The position numbers were made by a program, and so were the translations under genes. Source: Erythrobacteraceae bacterium (GTDB taxonomy: Bacteria; Pseudomonadota; Alphaproteobacteria; Sphingomonadales; Sphingomonadaceae). Taken from it: 53,567 nucleotides of DNA. The stretch covers positions 1 through 53,567 of the forward strand of contig JAIXPX010000046.1 of assembly GCA_027486035.1 (NCBI GenBank), given 5' to 3'. The number at the start of each line of letters is the position of its first letter. The stretch's first letter is position 1. The notes under the pieces are model-generated. The model ran no database searches. It had not been told where the DNA came from and worked only from the letters and a program-made list of their open reading frames with translations. Below, piece after piece: positions 34,467 through 41,750 of this stretch.

Positions 34467-35183
34467 ATGACCGACACCACCAAGCCGCTCGCCGGTCAGA
34501 CCGCGCTCGTCACAGGTGCCAGCCGCGGCATCGGCGCCGCCACGGCCAAGGCGCTTGCCGCCGCGGGCGCGCATGTGATCCTCGTTGCGCGCAAGGTGAA
34601 GGCGCTCGAAGAGGTCGAGGACGCGATCCACGCCCTCGGCGGCACCTCGACCATCGCCCCGCTCGACCTGACCGAGCCCGAAGCCGTCACCCGCCTTGCG
34701 GGAGCGATTGCCGGGCGCTGGCAGACGCTCGACATCATGGTGCTCGCCGCCGCCTATCTGCCGGAACTGACGCCTGCCTCGCAGATGGAGCCCAAGCAGT
34801 TCAACCAAGCGCTGCTCACCAATCTCGTTGCCAACCAGGCGCTGATCGCCAATTTCGACCAGATGCTGCGCCGTGCCGACGCCGGGCGGCTGATCGGCCT
34901 GACCAGCTCGGTCGGCGCAGCGCCCCGCCCCTACTGGGGCGCCTACGGCGCGACCAAGGCCGCCTTCGAGAACCTGCTTGCCACCTATGCTGCCGAGGTC
35001 GAGCGCCTGTCGCCGCTGCGCGTGGCGATCATCGACCCCGGAGCCACCCGCACCGAGATGCGCGCCCGCGCCTATCCGGGCGAGGACCCGCAGACCGTCA
35101 AGGCTCCCGAAGTGGTGGCCGACCGGCTGGTCGAACTGCTCGTACAGGGCTTCGAGGGCCTGCACCGCGAACGCATCGGCTGA
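34467..35183 (+). CDS. SDR family oxidoreductase (FabG-like)
   Basis: A 238-residue short-chain dehydrogenase. The cofactor motif is ALVTGASRGIGAATAKAL (about 13-30), with an arginine-rich segment ARKVKALEEVE after strand 2 that suggests NADPH. The active-site serine is in LIGLTSSVGAAPRPYWGAYG and Tyr/Lys in YGATKAAFENLL (about 156-167). IDPGATRTEMRARAYPGED is the usual C-terminal loop. The NNAG motif is replaced by VLAAAYLPE, which is unusual. It starts 6 nt after purF and is probably on the same transcript. The substrate is unknown. Confidence 0.9.
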   Translation: MTDTTKPLAGQTALVTGASRGIGAATAKALAAAGAHVILVARKVKALEEVEDAIHALGGTSTIAPLDLTEPEAVTRLAGAIAGRWQTLDIMVLAAAYLPELTPASQMEPKQFNQALLTNLVANQALIANFDQMLRRADAGRLIGLTSSVGAAPRPYWGAYGATKAAFENLLATYAAEVERLSPLRVAIIDPGATRTEMRARAYPGEDPQTVKAPEVVADRLVELLVQGFEGLHRERIG

Positions 35184-35332
35184 GCCGCACCCCGCGATAA
35201 AACGGGGATCATCATTGTCTTGTTGTTAACCGGCATCCGCAGCCGCGCATTAGGGATCGCAGGCGCAAGCCTGTGCGCGGATCACTTCGCCCCCGACACA
35301 GGCCGCAGGCTTCGAGACAAGGTAATCCCGCG

Positions 35333-35680
35333 ATGCCGCACAGTTCCGATCCCTACCTCGCCGCCTCGAAGGAAGACCGCTGCGCGCCGCGCACGCGCCT
35401 GACCATCCCCGCCACCTTGCGCGCCTCGGGCGGGCGGGCCTTCCAGAGCGTGGTGCACGATCTGTCGATCTCGGGCTTCTTGGCCGCCTCGATCAACCGC
35501 ATGCATGAAGGCCAGATTTGCTGGCTGACGCTGCCGGGGCTCGAAACCCTTCAGGCGCAGGTCGTCTGGTGGGACACTTGCATGGTCGGCGGTGCCTTCT
35601 CGGAGCTCCTGAGCCCGATCGTGCACGACAGCTTCCTGCTCCGCTACACCAGCCTTACCGCGCAGCGTCAGATGGTCTGA
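35333..35680 (+). CDS. PilZ domain protein
   Basis: A 115-residue single-domain PilZ protein, the common c-di-GMP receptor fold. The arginine-bearing N-terminal segment is CAPRTRLTIPATLRASGG (about 19-36) and the second binding motif is VHDLSISGFLAA (about 43-54), close to the D/NxSxxG consensus. The final strands LQAQVVWWDTCMVGGAFSEL complete the beta-barrel. AAGG stands about 10 bases before the ATG. The first motif is spaced as R-x-R in place of RxxxR, so c-di-GMP binding is likely but not certain. The partner is unknown. Confidence 0.85.
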   Translation: MPHSSDPYLAASKEDRCAPRTRLTIPATLRASGGRAFQSVVHDLSISGFLAASINRMHEGQICWLTLPGLETLQAQVVWWDTCMVGGAFSELLSPIVHDSFLLRYTSLTAQRQMV

Positions 35681-35710
35681 ACACCGGCCCCCCGGCCCCC
35701 CGGCGGGGCG

Positions 35711-35726
35711 TGTTTCACATGAAACA
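35711..35726. other. parS-like site 3 (one central mismatch)
   Basis: TGTTTCACATGAAACA differs from the parS consensus only at one of the two central bases (CACATG in place of CACGTG). It lies in the 151-bp gap between the PilZ gene and the convergent hydrolase gene, and has its repeat block on the right-hand side. Confidence 0.7.
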
Positions 35727-35736
35727 TTGCGCTACC

Positions 35737-35769
35737 GGCAGGCTGGAGGGGGTCTGAGCGGGTCTGGCA
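35737..35769 (-). repeat. 11-bp iteron-like repeats beside parS-like site 3
   Basis: Read on the minus strand, three adjacent 11-mers: TGCCAGACCCG (35769-35759), CTCAGACCCCC (35758-35748) and TCCAGCCTGCC (35747-35737). They are more degenerate than those at site 2, and the CAGAC core shifts by one base in two of them. The block begins 10 bp from the palindrome and keeps the same relative orientation as at sites 1 and 2, with the entire composite inverted. Confidence 0.55.
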
Positions 35770-35831
35770 CGCCGCAAAGGCGGGCTGGAGCGGCGCTGGC
35801 GCCGGCCGCACCCCGCCTGCTCCATCCGCGT

Positions 35832-37022
35832 CTAGTCCGCCTCGGCCGCGATCTTCTGGCTTGCCGCAAGCAGGCGCGCGCGCTCCGGCCCGCCGCTTGC
35901 CCTCGTCCAGTTGCCGACATAGGCGATCACCAGCCCCTTGGCCGGGACCAGCGTGATGCCCTGCCCGAAGATGCCCTGCGCCCCGAAAGCGCCGGCCGGA
36001 TAGGTCCACCACTGGTAGCCATAGCCGAAGCCCGGTGCACGCGGAGCGAAATCGACCTGCGCCTTGCCGGCCTCGGCAAACCAGCCCTCGGGCACCACCC
36101 CCTTGCCCCCCTCGAGCGCGAACAGCCCCATGCGCGCATAGTCGGCGAGCGTGATCGACAGGCAGCACCCGCCGATATTCCCGCCGCGCGGATCGACCAT
36201 CCAGAACAGCCCGCCGGCAAAGCCCGCCGGATCGACGATCCTGGTCTTGGCATATTCGGCGAGCGGCATTCCCACGGCATTCTCCACCAGCACGCCGATG
36301 AGGTTGGTCTCGCCGGTCTTGTAGACCCACTTGGTGCCCGGCGCGGCCTCGCGGGGAAGCTGCTTCATCTGGGCGACGATCGCATCGGGGCCGTATTGCA
36401 CCGTGAACAGGTTCATGCGCGCCACGTCGCTGGCGGGATCGGTGTAATCCTCGTTCCACTTGACCCCGCTCGTCATGGTGGCGAGCTGCTTCACCGTCAC
36501 GCCTTCATAGGCCGAGCCGGCAAGGCCGGGGATATGCCGGACCACCGGATCATCGAGGCTGATGCGCCCGTCCTTCACCGCCGCGCCCAGCAAGGTCGAG
36601 GTGAAGCTCTTGGCGACCGAGAAGCTGGTCCAGCGGTCCTGCGGGCCGAGCCCCAGACCATAGGACTCAAAGCGCAGCTTGCCATCTTCGAGCACCATGA
36701 TCCCGGCCGTGCCCGTCTCGGCCATCAGCGCCTTCAGTTCGGCCTGCAATCCGGCCGAAAGGGGGGCTCCCAGCGGCAGCGCGCGCGGGGCTGCGGCGGC
36801 GGGGACTTCGTGACCGGCGAACCACTGCTCCATCGCGCGGAAGCGTTCGGTGCGCTGGGCATCGCTCCAGAACAGGACCTGGAGATCGGCCATGTCGCGC
36901 GCCGGCGGCTGGGTGAGACGGACGGCCGGCGCTGCCGGGCCCTGCTCCTTGGCGGCGACGCTGCCCCCTGCCACTGCTCCGGCCAGTGCGAGACCCGAAA
37001 CGAAAGCCCTGATCCGGCCCAT
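35832..37022 (-). CDS. Beta-lactamase-fold serine hydrolase (class C / NylB-like)
   Basis: A 396-residue exported serine hydrolase. Residues 1-26 are a signal peptide (MGRIRAFVSGLALAGAVAGG). The SxxK nucleophile is in RWTSFSVAKSFTSTLLGAAV (about 130-149), the second motif in GTKWVYKTGETNLIG where Y-x-T replaces the classical YxN, and FGQGITLVPAKGLVIAYVGN contains the third-motif strand. TMTSGVKWNEDYTDPASD resembles 6-aminohexanoate-dimer hydrolases and esterases more than true AmpC enzymes, so an antibiotic-resistance role is not implied. AGAGGGTGGTTTC supports the start. The natural substrate is unknown. Confidence 0.9.
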   Translation of the reverse strand: MGRIRAFVSGLALAGAVAGGSVAAKEQGPAAPAVRLTQPPARDMADLQVLFWSDAQRTERFRAMEQWFAGHEVPAAAAPRALPLGAPLSAGLQAELKALMAETGTAGIMVLEDGKLRFESYGLGLGPQDRWTSFSVAKSFTSTLLGAAVKDGRISLDDPVVRHIPGLAGSAYEGVTVKQLATMTSGVKWNEDYTDPASDVARMNLFTVQYGPDAIVAQMKQLPREAAPGTKWVYKTGETNLIGVLVENAVGMPLAEYAKTRIVDPAGFAGGLFWMVDPRGGNIGGCCLSITLADYARMGLFALEGGKGVVPEGWFAEAGKAQVDFAPRAPGFGYGYQWWTYPAGAFGAQGIFGQGITLVPAKGLVIAYVGNWTRASGGPERARLLAASQKIAAEAD

Positions 37023-37102
37023 GAAACCACCCTCTCCCTTGTGTTGTGCCCGGGTGCATAGGCGCGTCGGGGCGCAGGGGGCAAGCCCCACCAAGGGCGG
37101 GG

Positions 37103-38488
37103 TCAGCCCGCCTTGATCGTCTTCAGCGCCGCCAGCGCCCTCTCGCGCGCGGCGCGGTGCGCGACGATCTTGCGCGGATAGCCTGCGGGCCGCCTTCCGA
37201 ACTCCTCGGGATCATGGACGTAGGGCTCCTCCAGCCCCTTCAGTTCCGGCACATAGGTGCGGATATAGCGCGCGGCGTCGAACTTCTCCGACTGCGAGAG
37301 CGGCGCCATGATCCGGCTGAACATGTTGCTGTCCACCCCCGTCCCCGCCGTCCACTGCCAGTTGGTGGCGTTGGACGCGTAATCGGCATCGCACAGCGTA
37401 TCCCAGAACCACTTTTCGCCTGCGCGCCAGTCGATCAGCAGGTGCTTGATGAGGAAGCTCGCGGTGATCATGCGGACGCGGTTGTGCATCCACCCGGTCT
37501 GCCACAGCTGGCGCATACCGGCATCGACGATGGGGTAGCCGGTGCGTCCCTGCTGCCATGCTTTCAGGTCGCGGGCGGCGGCGGGGTCCGTGGCGGGATC
37601 GCGCCACGGAAAGCGGTCGAAATCCTCGCGGTAGTTCTGCGTGGCATAGGCCGGGAATTGCAGGATCGCGTTCTGCGAATAGTCGCGCCAGATCAGCTCG
37701 CCCTCGAAGGTTTCCCAGCCCTTGGATTGCTTGTGGCTGAAGCGGTGCCAGATCTGGATCGGCGAGATTTCGCCGAAGTGGAGGTGCGGAGAAAGGCGCG
37801 AGACCTTGTCGACGCTGGGGAAATTGCGCTTGTCGTCGTAGTCGTCGACATCGGCTTCCCATGCGGCGAGGCGCTTGTGGGCCGCTTCCTCGCCCACCTC
37901 CCAGAAGTCGCGCATCCCGCCTGCCCAATCGGGCTTGGTGGGCAGAAGGTTCCACGAAGCGAGGTCGTCCGAGGCGGGCCACGTCGCCGGGGCTTCGAGC
38001 TTTTCCGGCGAGGGGACTTCGTTGCGAGGCGGGAACTCGGCCCGCACAGCGCGGCTGAAGGGCGTGTAGATCTTGTACTGCCCGCCGGTGCCGGTGGTGA
38101 TCGAGCCCGGCGGCATGAGGTAGTTGCCGTGGTGGAGTTGGAGGTGGAGGCTCTTGCCCAGCTTGCGCTCGGCGTTGAGCCACCAGGGTTCGTAATGGCA
38201 ATTGGCGTGGATGGCGCGCGCGCCGGTCTCGGCGGCCAGCTTGGTCAGCACCTCCACCGCCTCCCCGCGCCGGAGGATCAGCCTAGAGCCCTTGGCTTCG
38301 AGGCTCTTGGCAAGGCTCGTCAGCGAATGGTGCAGCCACCAGCGCGAAGCCCCGCCATAGGCGTGGTGCTTGGGGCTTTGATCGTCGAGCACATAGACCG
38401 CGATGACTGGGCCGGCCTTGGCGGCATGATAGAGCGCGGGGTTGTCGGCCAAGCGCAGATCGCGCCGCAGCCATACGATTTGGGTCAT
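37103..38488 (-). CDS. phrB: Deoxyribodipyrimidine photolyase (class I CPD)
   Basis: A 461-residue flavoprotein that repairs UV cyclobutane dimers with light. The N-terminal antenna domain (TQIVWLRRDLRLADNPALYH, about 2-21) is followed by the FAD domain. Typical segments are YKIYTPFSRAVRAEFPPR, SRLSPHLHFGEISP (about 230-243), GRTGYPIVDAGMRQLWQTGW (about 313-332) and ATNWQWTAGTGVDSN. The tryptophans of the electron-transfer chain are present in these motifs. The hydrolase gene upstream on the same strand is separated by a repeat region. Confidence 0.96.
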   Translation of the reverse strand: MTQIVWLRRDLRLADNPALYHAAKAGPVIAVYVLDDQSPKHHAYGGASRWWLHHSLTSLAKSLEAKGSRLILRRGEAVEVLTKLAAETGARAIHANCHYEPWWLNAERKLGKSLHLQLHHGNYLMPPGSITTGTGGQYKIYTPFSRAVRAEFPPRNEVPSPEKLEAPATWPASDDLASWNLLPTKPDWAGGMRDFWEVGEEAAHKRLAAWEADVDDYDDKRNFPSVDKVSRLSPHLHFGEISPIQIWHRFSHKQSKGWETFEGELIWRDYSQNAILQFPAYATQNYREDFDRFPWRDPATDPAAARDLKAWQQGRTGYPIVDAGMRQLWQTGWMHNRVRMITASFLIKHLLIDWRAGEKWFWDTLCDADYASNATNWQWTAGTGVDSNMFSRIMAPLSQSEKFDAARYIRTYVPELKGLEEPYVHDPEEFGRRPAGYPRKIVAHRAARERALAALKTIKAG

Positions 38489-38521
38489 TGGTTTCTCTTA
38501 ATTCCCGTTTCCCCACCAACG

Positions 38522-38662
38522 CCGTCATGCTGAACTTGTTTCAGCTGGAAATGCCGGATTTCCCACTCCCGTCATCCTGAACTTGTTTCAGGATCCATTC
38601 CTCCACTCGCACCGTCCGTTCTGGGCGGCACGATGGATGCTGAAACAAGTTCAGCATGACGG
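38522..38662. repeat. Three-copy CCGTCATNCTGAACTTGTTT intergenic repeat
   Basis: Copies at 38522-38545 (plus), 38569-38596 (plus) and 38635-38662 (minus). All share the core CTGAACTTGTTTCAG, a hairpin with CTTGT loop. The bases bordering the stem change together: GCTGAA/TTCAGC in copies 1 and 3, CCTGAA/TTCAGG in copy 2. The array fills the gap between the membrane hydrolase and phrB genes and ends one base before the hydrolase stop codon. Related elements are frequent in sphingomonad genomes (from memory). Confidence 0.8.
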
Positions 38663-38663
38663 A

Positions 38664-39647
38664 TTATGGCATAGGCTCGCACTTCACATCGGGCAGCGCG
38701 ACCGAGAACCGGTCCCGCGCGCGGGGATCGTAGAAGCGGGCGTCGTAGAGGATTACCGAGCCGTCCGTTGCGCGGGTCGCAAGGGGCGCGCGCGACCAGA
38801 ACAGGAAGGCATCCGCTTGCGAGTTGGTGCTGCGAAGCTTGGTCAGATCAGGCAATGCGCATGGGGTGCCAGATGCGCCCGCGTCGCCCGCAAACCCGCC
38901 AGCCAGTGACCACCTTCCGAACCGATAGACTGGCCCGACCTGTCCCCCAGTTGGGTCCGACGCAAGGCGCGTGCGGATCGTCTCCCTCTCCCAGAATGCG
39001 AGCGGAACCGGGCTCGCAATGACGGGGGCACCGTGATCCCCGTCGGAATAGGCGCGGGAGGCCTCGTTGTCTGCGCTCCGGGTGATCCACCCATTCACCC
39101 CGATATACGCCAACACGGCCGCCAGCCCCACCCGCGCAGGCCGCGTCCACGCCCCGCCCGCCTTCTCCCGCCGCCGCGACCACCACACGCTCGCGATCAG
39201 CAGTGCCCACAGCCACGGGTCGATGATGAACAGCGTGTCGCCGTAGAACCAGCGCGAGGAGAATGGCTCCAGCAGCCGGATGCCGTAGACGTTGAGCCAG
39301 TCGAAGAAGGGGTGGCTGAGGCAGCCGATGAAGACCATCGCATAGAGCCAGCCAAACCGCACCGGCAGCCGCCCCTCGGGCCGGGTGCCGCGCCGCTCCT
39401 GCCAGCGGTCCCAGCCCCATAGCAGCCCCGCCAAGATCAGGGGCAGCAGCACCAGCGCGGGCGGGCCGTGAGTGATTCCGCGGCGGAAGGCGAGATGCTC
39501 GGTGCCCTCCAGCCAGAAGAAGCACGCCGCATCGACATCGGGCAGGTTCGCCCCGATGATCAGCGCAGGCATGGCAAGGCCGGTTTTCCGCTTCAGCCCC
39601 GCCTGCCCCAGCACCGCGCCGACCAGGCTATGTGTCAGATTGTCCAT
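38664..39647 (-). CDS. YdjM/DUF457-type membrane-bound metal-dependent hydrolase
   Basis: A 327-residue inner-membrane protein of the LexA-regulated YdjM/DUF457 group. MDNLTHSLVGAVLGQAGLKR is the family N-terminus with its conserved histidine. Further candidate metal ligands are GANLPDVDAACF, FRRGITHGPPALVLLPLILA (about 72-91) and CLSHPFFDWLNVYGIRLLEP. Membrane segments are near 80-98, 120-135, 165-185 and 200-215. The C-terminal third (about 225-327) is soluble. The reaction is not established for the family. The ATG at 39647 is preferred because family similarity begins there. It diverges from the esterase gene across 106 bp. Confidence 0.88.
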   Translation of the reverse strand: MDNLTHSLVGAVLGQAGLKRKTGLAMPALIIGANLPDVDAACFFWLEGTEHLAFRRGITHGPPALVLLPLILAGLLWGWDRWQERRGTRPEGRLPVRFGWLYAMVFIGCLSHPFFDWLNVYGIRLLEPFSSRWFYGDTLFIIDPWLWALLIASVWWSRRREKAGGAWTRPARVGLAAVLAYIGVNGWITRSADNEASRAYSDGDHGAPVIASPVPLAFWERETIRTRLASDPTGGQVGPVYRFGRWSLAGGFAGDAGASGTPCALPDLTKLRSTNSQADAFLFWSRAPLATRATDGSVILYDARFYDPRARDRFSVALPDVKCEPMP

Positions 39648-39753
39648 GGGAGCGCTGGCTAGCGCGCGGCGTGCGCCTGCGCGAGTGGAAATGCGCTTGG
39701 AAGTTTGGGGCACCCTCGCCTATCGCATCGCCCCAACACGGGAGAGAACCACG

Positions 39754-40704
39754 ATGACCGACGCGCCCTATATCCGCCCCGACATGAAGGCCTTCCTCGA
39801 CATGATGGCGCAGGTGAACGGGCCCAAGATGGTCGACATGACGCTCGAAGACGCGCGCGATTCCTATGTGAAGCTGCATGGCATCGCCGATCGCCCCGCC
39901 CGCGCGCTGCCGGTGATCCGCGATCTCGTCTGCCCCGGTCCGGCGGGTGACATTCCGCTGCGCCTCTACGACGCACGCGAGAGCCGCGAGGAAGCCTCGC
40001 CGGTGGTGGTGTTCTACCACGGCGGCGGCTTCGTGATCGGTGACCTGGACACGCACCACGCGCTGTGCACCGAGATCGCAGCGCTGATCGATCTGCCGCT
40101 GGTCGCGGTGCATTATGCGCTCGCGCCCGAGGCGCCCTTCCCCGCCGCGATCCTCGATTGCGAGGCGGCGACGCGCTGGGTCGCTTCCAGCCCTGCCGAA
40201 TTGGGGCGCAAGGCAAGCGGGATCATCACCATCGGTGACAGCGCGGGCGGCAATGCCGCCGTCGTCATCCCGCAATTGCTCGGGGCAAACCCCGCCGCCG
40301 TCCCCGTGATCTTGCAAGTCCCGATCTTCCCGCTGGTGGCCGACGCGAATGGCTCGGCCAGCATGGCGGCCTTCAGCGAGGGCTTTCTGCTGACCGCCGA
40401 CACCATGGCCTTCTTCGATGCCGCTTATGGTGCCGACCGGGCCGACCCGCGCGGCTTCCCTATCCTTGGCGACCACAGCAATGCCCCGCCCACCATCGTC
40501 GTCACCGCCAGCCTCGATCCGATCCGGGATTCGGGGCGCGCCTATGCCAGGGCGCTGGTCGATGCGGGCCGAGACTGCGTGTTCCTGGAAATGCGCGGCG
40601 TCACCCACTCCTTCACCAACCTGCGCGCCGCCGTGCCGAGCACGCAGGGCGATCTCGAACGCATTATCGCCGCCATGAAATTCATGCTGGAGAACCCCGC
40701 ATGA
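39754..40704 (+). CDS. Alpha/beta hydrolase, hormone-sensitive-lipase-like esterase
   Basis: A 316-residue esterase of the HSL (family IV) group. The oxyanion motif is VVVFYHGGGFVIGDLDTHHA (about 84-103). The nucleophile serine is in TIGDSAGGNAAVV (about 160-172), the acid in ASLDPIRDSGRAYARAL (about 253), and the histidine in RGVTHSFTNLRA (about 284). The N-terminal cap (about 1-55) is present. A good GGGAGAG lies 8 bases before the ATG. The stop overlaps the rppH start as ATGA. It probably cleaves short-chain acyl esters. Confidence 0.93.
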   Translation: MTDAPYIRPDMKAFLDMMAQVNGPKMVDMTLEDARDSYVKLHGIADRPARALPVIRDLVCPGPAGDIPLRLYDARESREEASPVVVFYHGGGFVIGDLDTHHALCTEIAALIDLPLVAVHYALAPEAPFPAAILDCEAATRWVASSPAELGRKASGIITIGDSAGGNAAVVIPQLLGANPAAVPVILQVPIFPLVADANGSASMAAFSEGFLLTADTMAFFDAAYGADRADPRGFPILGDHSNAPPTIVVTASLDPIRDSGRAYARALVDAGRDCVFLEMRGVTHSFTNLRAAVPSTQGDLERIIAAMKFMLENPA

Positions 40705-41186
40705 TCGATCCCGAGACCCTCCCCTACCGCCCCTGCGCGGGCTTCATGCTGGTGAATGCCGCCGGCCTCGTCTTCGTCGGCCAGCGCATCGACCCCTCGG
40801 CGCACGGCTTCTGGCAGATGCCGCAGGGCGGGATCGATCCGGGCGAAGACGTGCGCGAGGCGGCGCTGCGCGAGCTGGCGGAGGAGATCGGCGTCGCAGC
40901 CCACATGGTCGAGGTGATCGCCGGGGCCTCACGCCCGATCCGCTACGACCTTCCGCCCGAACTGCTCGGCAAGGTGTGGAAGGGCAGGTATCGCGGGCAG
41001 GAACAGCACTGGTTCCTCGGCCGCTTCCTCGGGGAAGATGCCGACATCGACCTCGAGGCCCATGATCCGCCCGAATTCAACGCCTGGCGCTGGATCGCCC
41101 CGGGTCTGCTGCCCGAGGTGATCGTGCCCTTCAAGCGGGCGGTCTACGAGGAAGTGCTGGCGGAGTTCCGCGAGCACCTTGGCTGA
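40701..41186 (+). CDS. rppH: RNA pyrophosphohydrolase (Nudix)
   Basis: A 161-residue Nudix hydrolase that removes pyrophosphate from the 5' end of mRNAs, preparing them for RNase E-type decay. YRPCAGFMLVNAAGLVFVGQ (about 9-28) and FWQMPQGGIDPGEDVREAAL (about 38-57) lead into the Nudix box GGIDPGEDVREAALREL followed by AEEIG, with all catalytic glutamates. WKGRYRGQEQHWFLGRF is an RppH feature separating it from general ApaH-like Nudix enzymes. It is coupled to the esterase by ATGA and converges with the TPR gene 4 nt beyond its stop. Confidence 0.95.
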   Translation: MIDPETLPYRPCAGFMLVNAAGLVFVGQRIDPSAHGFWQMPQGGIDPGEDVREAALRELAEEIGVAAHMVEVIAGASRPIRYDLPPELLGKVWKGRYRGQEQHWFLGRFLGEDADIDLEAHDPPEFNAWRWIAPGLLPEVIVPFKRAVYEEVLAEFREHLG

Positions 41187-41190
41187 CGGT

Positions 41191-41688
41191 TCAATTCGTC
41201 GCCGGATTCTCGCCCGCAGTCTCCACCGCAAGCCGCGCCGGTGCACCGCGGGCAATGCTTGATTGCAGCGACTGGGTCTCGGGGCACCTGTCCCCGCACA
41301 GCGATTTGAGCGTTGCCAGGTTGCGCTTGGCTTTCTCGAGCGCGCCTTTCTCGACCAGCGCCGCGCCCTCGCCGGCGATTGCGGCGAAATTGCCCGGGTC
41401 GCGGGTCAGCGCCTCGCGGTAGTAGCGGATCGCCTTGCCCTGAAGGCCCTGCTGGCGCGCGGCGGCCGCAAGGTCGACGAGGATCGGGGTAAAGCCCGGC
41501 TCGACCGCAAGGGCGGCCTCGAAGGCATCGATCGCCCCCTGGGTCTCTCCGGCATCGAGCAAGGCCTGCCCCTGCGCAATCAGCGCCGCCGCGCGCGGAT
41601 CGGCCGGGCTGCCCGCGCCCGCGCTGGAGATGCTCGCGGTCATCGCCAGACACAGGGACAGAGCGGCGGCGGCAGGCGCAAAACGCAT
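41191..41688 (-). CDS. Exported tetratricopeptide-repeat protein
   Basis: A 165-residue periplasmic protein. Residues 1-25 are a signal peptide (MRFAPAAAALSLCLAMTASI). Two to three TPR helix pairs follow: PRAAALIAQGQALLDAGETQ, GAIDAFEAALAVEPGFTPIL and GKAIRYYREALTRDPGNFAA (about 33-115). Two cysteines in SLCGDRCPETQSL may form a disulfide. AAGGAG lies 7 bases before the ATG. TPRs bind other proteins, but the partner is not known. It is 62 bp downstream of the rsmB-like gene on the same strand. Confidence 0.85.
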   Translation of the reverse strand: MRFAPAAAALSLCLAMTASISSAGAGSPADPRAAALIAQGQALLDAGETQGAIDAFEAALAVEPGFTPILVDLAAAARQQGLQGKAIRYYREALTRDPGNFAAIAGEGAALVEKGALEKAKRNLATLKSLCGDRCPETQSLQSSIARGAPARLAVETAGENPATN

Positions 41689-41750
41689 CAGAAGCTCCTT
41701 CAGCGACTGGGACCGGGAACCGGACGGCTGGGTCATAGCACCGGATGCTA

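Noticed and set aside
35668..36459. Minus-strand frame ending in the third parS-like site
   Set aside because: Overlaps the serine hydrolase in another frame; its MFHVKH again comes from the palindrome.
35832..37022. Beta-lactam resistance gene
   Set aside because: The second motif is Y-x-T and the context is not resistance-related; similarity is closer to esterase/NylB-like hydrolases.
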